NCBI RefSeq assembly: GCF_026151335.1
Contig: NZ_JAMQPP010000006.1
Direction: 5' to 3' (one strand)
Source of the DNA: Leptospira_A soteropolitanensis
GTDB lineage: Bacteria; Spirochaetota; Leptospiria; Leptospirales; Leptospiraceae
DNA length: 64,000 nucleotides
The position numbers and the translations under genes are program-made. The notes beneath the pieces are model-generated. The model searched no databases. It had not been told where the DNA came from and saw only the letters and a program-made list of their open reading frames with translations. Each line of letters starts with the position of its first letter. The stretch's first letter is position 1. Positions 60,594-64,000 of this stretch are shown in pieces.

Positions 60594-63500
60594 ATGGGTT
60601 TAGAAGTCTTTTTATTACCTTTTTTGGCAAGTGTTGCCGTGACCATCGGACTTCGTCGTTTGGACAAATCGAACACCAAACTCTCCCAACTCAAACGTTA
60701 TGCGTCCAAATTGACCGATGAAATCGATGGTGTCGCCCTTCAAAAAATCCAATTGGTCAAAGATGCCGGTATTGACCTCGACATCCTTGTCAAACAATCT
60801 CGCAAAGTTGCCGAAGACATCCAATCTTTAAGTTCAGAATCTCGCGACCTATTCGAAAAAATCCGCGCAAGTAAAGACTACCTCTCTTCTTTGTCAGGTG
60901 AGATGGAACAAATCCAAGATTTGAGCACCCAAGTCCGTCGCGAAAAACAATATATGGAAGAAGGACTCTCTCAAATCAATACCCACAAACGAGAGTTACG
61001 TGAAGTGTCCGAAGATATGGAAGCCCTTCATAATGAATCCATCTCCATGTTGGATACTTTCCAAAACAAACTCAATCATAGAAGTGATGAAATTTTACAA
61101 TCTGTTGCACAAAAGATGGTAGAGTTAGAAAGTCTTCTTGAAACCAAATCAGACTTTCTCGATAACTCTCTTTCTAAAATTGCAGAAACGGCTCGTGAAA
61201 AACTTTTATCCCATGCAGATGTGATGGTGGGAGAAACCGCGGGTCGTTTAGATCATGCTCGCAAAGAAATGGATCTACTCCTCGAGTCCATGAAATACGC
61301 ACAAGGTGACTTAGATGTTCGCCTCACAAAGTTCGAAGATACCTCTTCCCTACTCTCCGATAAAGTCGATAAGTTTGATGAAAGGTTAGAAGAAAAATAC
61401 CAACGCGCTTCTGGTAAGTTGGAAGAGAAAGTAAACTTACTTGAGAAAAAAATCCAAGAACGTTTTGATTCTATCTTTGACCAAGTTACCCATACAAAAG
61501 ATTCTTTTATGAAGGGTCTCAACCAAGAGACAGATGCCATCAAACGTGAAATTGAAGACTTGTCCCTCGAAACACTTTCGAAACGTGATGACATCATCAA
61601 CGAAACAAGAAGGCAAGCGGATGGGATCAACCAAACCATAATCCAGTTCCAAGAAAAATATTTGGAAGCAGAGAACAAACTTCTTCGCCAGGCAGACATA
61701 CGCAAACAAGAACTCATTCGCGAAATCGAAGCCTTCTCCGAAGAATTCCACCGCATTTCGGAAGATCTAAAAGAAGAAGCAAGTTCTCTCAAAAAAAGTG
61801 CCCTGCAAGAACTCAAAGATTTTGATCGTGAGTTAGATTCGGTTCGCACCAACCAAGAAACAGTCATTAAAACTTCTCTTTTTGAATTAAGAAAAGAACT
61901 CGAAGAAAGAATGAATTCTGATTTCAAACTCCAAAAGAGTGAAATGGAATCAGATCTTGAGATAGTCCAATCACAAATCAAAAACTTAAACGAATCCATT
62001 ACAGCACAAACCAAAGATGTGGATGAATATGTGGAAGAGTTAAAATCGGCTCTTCGAGAATCCGCACATGAAATTTTAGAAACAGCAGAAGAAAAAGCCA
62101 AAGAATCCGAAGAAATCGTCACAGAAAAGATTCGTATCGCCAATGCCAACTTAGAACAATTTGTCAGCAAATGGGAAGACGAACTCGGTAAAATTCGGGA
62201 AGACCAAAATTATAGTATTGAAAGACTCCAAGACCGCCTAAAAGAAATTCATATAGAAGGTGCTGACCTACTCGGTGAATTTCAAAACCAATTCCAAAAA
62301 GCAAAAGCTAATTTGGATATGGCAGCAGAGTCCAAAACCAAAGAAAGTATCTCCCGATTAGAAGAAGAAGCGAAACTGGCTCGTAGCGAAGTCGAACGAA
62401 TCCTCAAACATTTAGAAGAATCGGGTGAATCCTTTTTCAATTTACAAGAAGAGAAAATGGATAGGCTCAATGAAACCATTGATTCTAAAATCTCTCACCA
62501 ATTGACAAAACTCCTTGATAAAGGAAATGTCCAATTAGGCCAACTGGAAGAAAAAATTTCAAACCATCTAAATACCGTCAAACGCAACTTAGACGAAAGT
62601 ATCAAACGTTCTAAAGACGAATCTAAAAAACAAATTGAAACTTATCAAAGAGACTACGAAAAGTCTTTCAAAGAGATTGCAAAAGAAAGCCAAGACTTCT
62701 TAAAAGAAAGTTTAGATCGTTTCCAGGATTTAAAACAAGAAATCAAAAATGGATTGGAGGATCTAAACGATACCAAAGAAGAAACTCTTTCTAGTTTCCA
62801 ATCCGAGATGGAAACATTAAAAGAAGATATCTTAACTCTTTCGAGTGAGTTAGAAACGGTCAAAGAACATTCTGATTTATTTGCTTCCGCCAAACAGATT
62901 GCAGATGAATCCAATCGTGCTGTAGAAGAAATTTCTGAAGCCCTCCGATCCCTTGAAAAAAATCGACCAGACATTGACCTCTACCAATCGGCAATCTCCG
63001 AGTTTTCTGAACTTCGAAAAGAAATCGCAAACGAATTAGAAACTTTAAAAGAAGCTCAGTTCCAAACCGAAGACATCGACAAACAAATACAAATCCTTGC
63101 CTCAAACCTAGTCCATGTATCGGAAACGATGGAAGGTTTTGAACAAAGTTTAAGCGAAGTAAGTTCCATTGAAACTCGGGTAACGAAACTCACAGCAGAA
63201 CAATCTAAAATTGAATCCTTCCTTTCTTCCCTACAAGAGTCACAAGATTCCGTTTTCCATTTGGTAGAAAACTTAGAAGGCCAAAAACACAATACACGGG
63301 AACTCCAAGCCCGCCTCGACATCCTTGACCGCGAAATCGAAGTGGTAGAAGCCCGCGAAAAGGAACTCACAGAAACCATTCGCCAAGCGGAAAACCGCAC
63401 TTCCTTCCTTGTAGAACGAGAAGCTCAAATTGATTCGGTCGAACGTAAGTTTGACAAAATCGAAGAGCTGCTAGGTGATCTTTCCGACCGCCACCGCCAA

Positions 63501-63824
63501 ATCCTTACCCTCCAAAAACGTCTGGAAGACCTGAAAGAATCCTCACGCGAAACCAAGGATGATTTGGAATCTCTCCTCGGAGAGGCAGACGAAACCTTCG
63601 AAAAACTCTCCGAATTCCTGGACATTGTCCAAGGGGCCATGCAAAATCCGGTCCCAACGGGGAAATCAGACCGAAAAGTTTCGGGAAATCCCCTTGTCGA
63701 GAGGAAAAGAGCCACCATCCAGAGCCTCCACGACAATTACCAGTGGTCTTCTGAGGCAATTAGCGAAAAATTAAATATTGAAAAATCCCTCGTAGATAAC
63801 ATCCTCGGAGTTAGAAAGAAATAA
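60594..63824 (+). CDS. SpiroCoCo-type giant coiled-coil protein with HTH-like tail
   Basis: A 1076-residue protein matching the SpiroCoCo family. Residues 1-20 form a membrane anchor or signal (GLEVFLLPFLASVAVTIGL). From about 25 to 1010 it is almost continuous heptad coiled coil, rich in Glu, Lys, Leu, Ser and Asp, with repeated motifs such as EEKVNLLEKKIQERF. The last ~55 residues break the pattern: NPLVERKRATIQSLHDNYQ and WSSEAISEKLNIEKSLVDNI look like a small helix-turn-helix. A structural or scaffold role in the spirochaete cell is inferred. A histone-fold gene starts 11 nt after its stop. The antisense ORFs inside it are shadows. Confidence 0.85.
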   Translation: MGLEVFLLPFLASVAVTIGLRRLDKSNTKLSQLKRYASKLTDEIDGVALQKIQLVKDAGIDLDILVKQSRKVAEDIQSLSSESRDLFEKIRASKDYLSSLSGEMEQIQDLSTQVRREKQYMEEGLSQINTHKRELREVSEDMEALHNESISMLDTFQNKLNHRSDEILQSVAQKMVELESLLETKSDFLDNSLSKIAETAREKLLSHADVMVGETAGRLDHARKEMDLLLESMKYAQGDLDVRLTKFEDTSSLLSDKVDKFDERLEEKYQRASGKLEEKVNLLEKKIQERFDSIFDQVTHTKDSFMKGLNQETDAIKREIEDLSLETLSKRDDIINETRRQADGINQTIIQFQEKYLEAENKLLRQADIRKQELIREIEAFSEEFHRISEDLKEEASSLKKSALQELKDFDRELDSVRTNQETVIKTSLFELRKELEERMNSDFKLQKSEMESDLEIVQSQIKNLNESITAQTKDVDEYVEELKSALRESAHEILETAEEKAKESEEIVTEKIRIANANLEQFVSKWEDELGKIREDQNYSIERLQDRLKEIHIEGADLLGEFQNQFQKAKANLDMAAESKTKESISRLEEEAKLARSEVERILKHLEESGESFFNLQEEKMDRLNETIDSKISHQLTKLLDKGNVQLGQLEEKISNHLNTVKRNLDESIKRSKDESKKQIETYQRDYEKSFKEIAKESQDFLKESLDRFQDLKQEIKNGLEDLNDTKEETLSSFQSEMETLKEDILTLSSELETVKEHSDLFASAKQIADESNRAVEEISEALRSLEKNRPDIDLYQSAISEFSELRKEIANELETLKEAQFQTEDIDKQIQILASNLVHVSETMEGFEQSLSEVSSIETRVTKLTAEQSKIESFLSSLQESQDSVFHLVENLEGQKHNTRELQARLDILDREIEVVEAREKELTETIRQAENRTSFLVEREAQIDSVERKFDKIEELLGDLSDRHRQILTLQKRLEDLKESSRETKDDLESLLGEADETFEKLSEFLDIVQGAMQNPVPTGKSDRKVSGNPLVERKRATIQSLHDNYQWSSEAISEKLNIEKSLVDNILGVRKK

Positions 63825-63835
63825 CCGAGGTATCC

Positions 63836-64000
63836 ATGTCCGAAGAACAAACAGAATCAACGTCGAAGGAATCCCTAATTGTCACTTCTAAAGTGAAAGC
63901 ATACATCAAAAGTAAGGGATTTATGACTTCTGGCGATGCGATTGAAGGAATCAATGAAGAAATCTACCGATTGATCGACAAAGCTTTGGAAAGAACCTCT
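63836..64000 (+). CDS. Bacterial histone-fold protein (N-terminal part)
   Basis: 55 codons are visible before the window ends. Residues ~14-55 (VTSKVKAYIKSKGFMTSGDA, then NEEIYRLIDKALERTS) resemble the start of bacterial histone-fold proteins such as Bdellovibrio Bd0055, which have short helix, long helix, with SKVK and a Gly/Asp turn. Leptospira is known to have a histone of this type. The ATG at 63836 is preceded by CGAGG. It starts 11 nt after the SpiroCoCo gene and is likely on the same transcript. Confidence 0.75.
   Translation, partial: MSEEQTESTSKESLIVTSKVKAYIKSKGFMTSGDAIEGINEEIYRLIDKALERTS

Noticed and set aside
61253..62170. 305-residue antisense ORF inside the SpiroCoCo gene
   Set aside because: Serine/arginine-rich and lacking stops only because the coiled-coil codons on the other strand are biased; a shadow of the coding strand.
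1..64000. tRNA, rRNA, CRISPR arrays and mobile elements
   Set aside because: Looked for cloverleaf-like stretches, regular repeat-spacer arrays, transposase motifs and terminal repeats; gaps between genes are short and none was seen.

Overview
This window is a compact, AT-rich stretch of bacterial chromosome that I assign to the spirochaete genus Leptospira. The main grounds are family content: a long SpiroCoCo-type coiled-coil protein, an OmpL47-type outer-membrane protein, a FlaA-like protein, giant kinase/ATPase/GAF/SpoIIE proteins and spirochaete-style lipoboxes. A saprophytic species is likely because of the free-living catabolic gene set, but this is inference. There are about 60 genes packed with short gaps or ATGA-type overlaps. 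I see no rRNA, tRNA, CRISPR, insertion sequence, phage or plasmid genes.

Regions. (1) 1-10.4 kb, minus strand: a seven-gene run whose junctions are all overlaps or gaps under 10 nt. In transcription order it is PilZ protein, SDR oxidoreductase, 1904-aa Ser/Thr kinase-ATPase-GAF-SpoIIE-TPR protein, AcpS, small TPR protein, bactofilin, and a 7TM histidine kinase cut by the window edge. (2) 10.5-20.7 kb: a universal stress protein, then a YdcSTUV-type polyamine ABC transporter (minus) divergent from gabD-gabT-patD-type genes (plus), followed by a DUF389 membrane protein. Together the transporter and enzymes read as a putrescine-to-succinate module. (3) 20.8-33.5 kb: envelope and housekeeping genes, including a SurA-like protein, CheX, an OmpA/TPR operon, an ABC-F ATPase, comF-STAS-rdgB, an OmpL47-like protein and a FlaA-like protein. 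(4) 33.6-42 kb: a conserved large membrane-anchored protein, Lnt, a PIN/TRAM protein, CarD, a SPOR protein, a methyltransferase and a membrane SpoIIE phosphatase. (5) 42-49 kb: the aa3-type cytochrome oxidase operon (a 50-aa membrane ORF, sco, ctaC, ctaD, ctaE, ctaF) divergent from heme A/O synthesis genes (ctaA, ctaB). (6) 49-60.5 kb: two TPM-domain proteins, a 7TMR-DISM/SpoIIE phosphatase, a citrate synthase homologue with altered active-site residues, a STAS protein, a lipoprotein cytochrome c, a methyltransferase, an acyltransferase, a HATPase-like protein and a ferritin-like protein. (7) 60.6-64 kb: a SpoCoCo/SpiroCoCo-type coiled-coil protein with a helix-turn-helix-like tail, followed after 11 nt by the start of a histone-fold protein.

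Recurring theme: three SpoIIE-type PP2C phosphatases, two STAS antagonists, a histidine kinase, a PilZ protein and CheX point to dense partner-switching and second-messenger signalling. Two of the phosphatases share an unusual NGDAMGKS metal-site motif.

Points most worth a second look: the citrate synthase homologue (His to Gln, Asp to Glu), a CTG start with CTGA overlap for rdgB, the comF start codon inside a terminator-like hairpin loop, the short ORF in the oxidase operon, a palindrome TTGACATTYGTCAA upstream of both usp and carD, and the SpiroCoCo-histone pair. All functional calls come from reading the sequence and recalling families; no searches were run.
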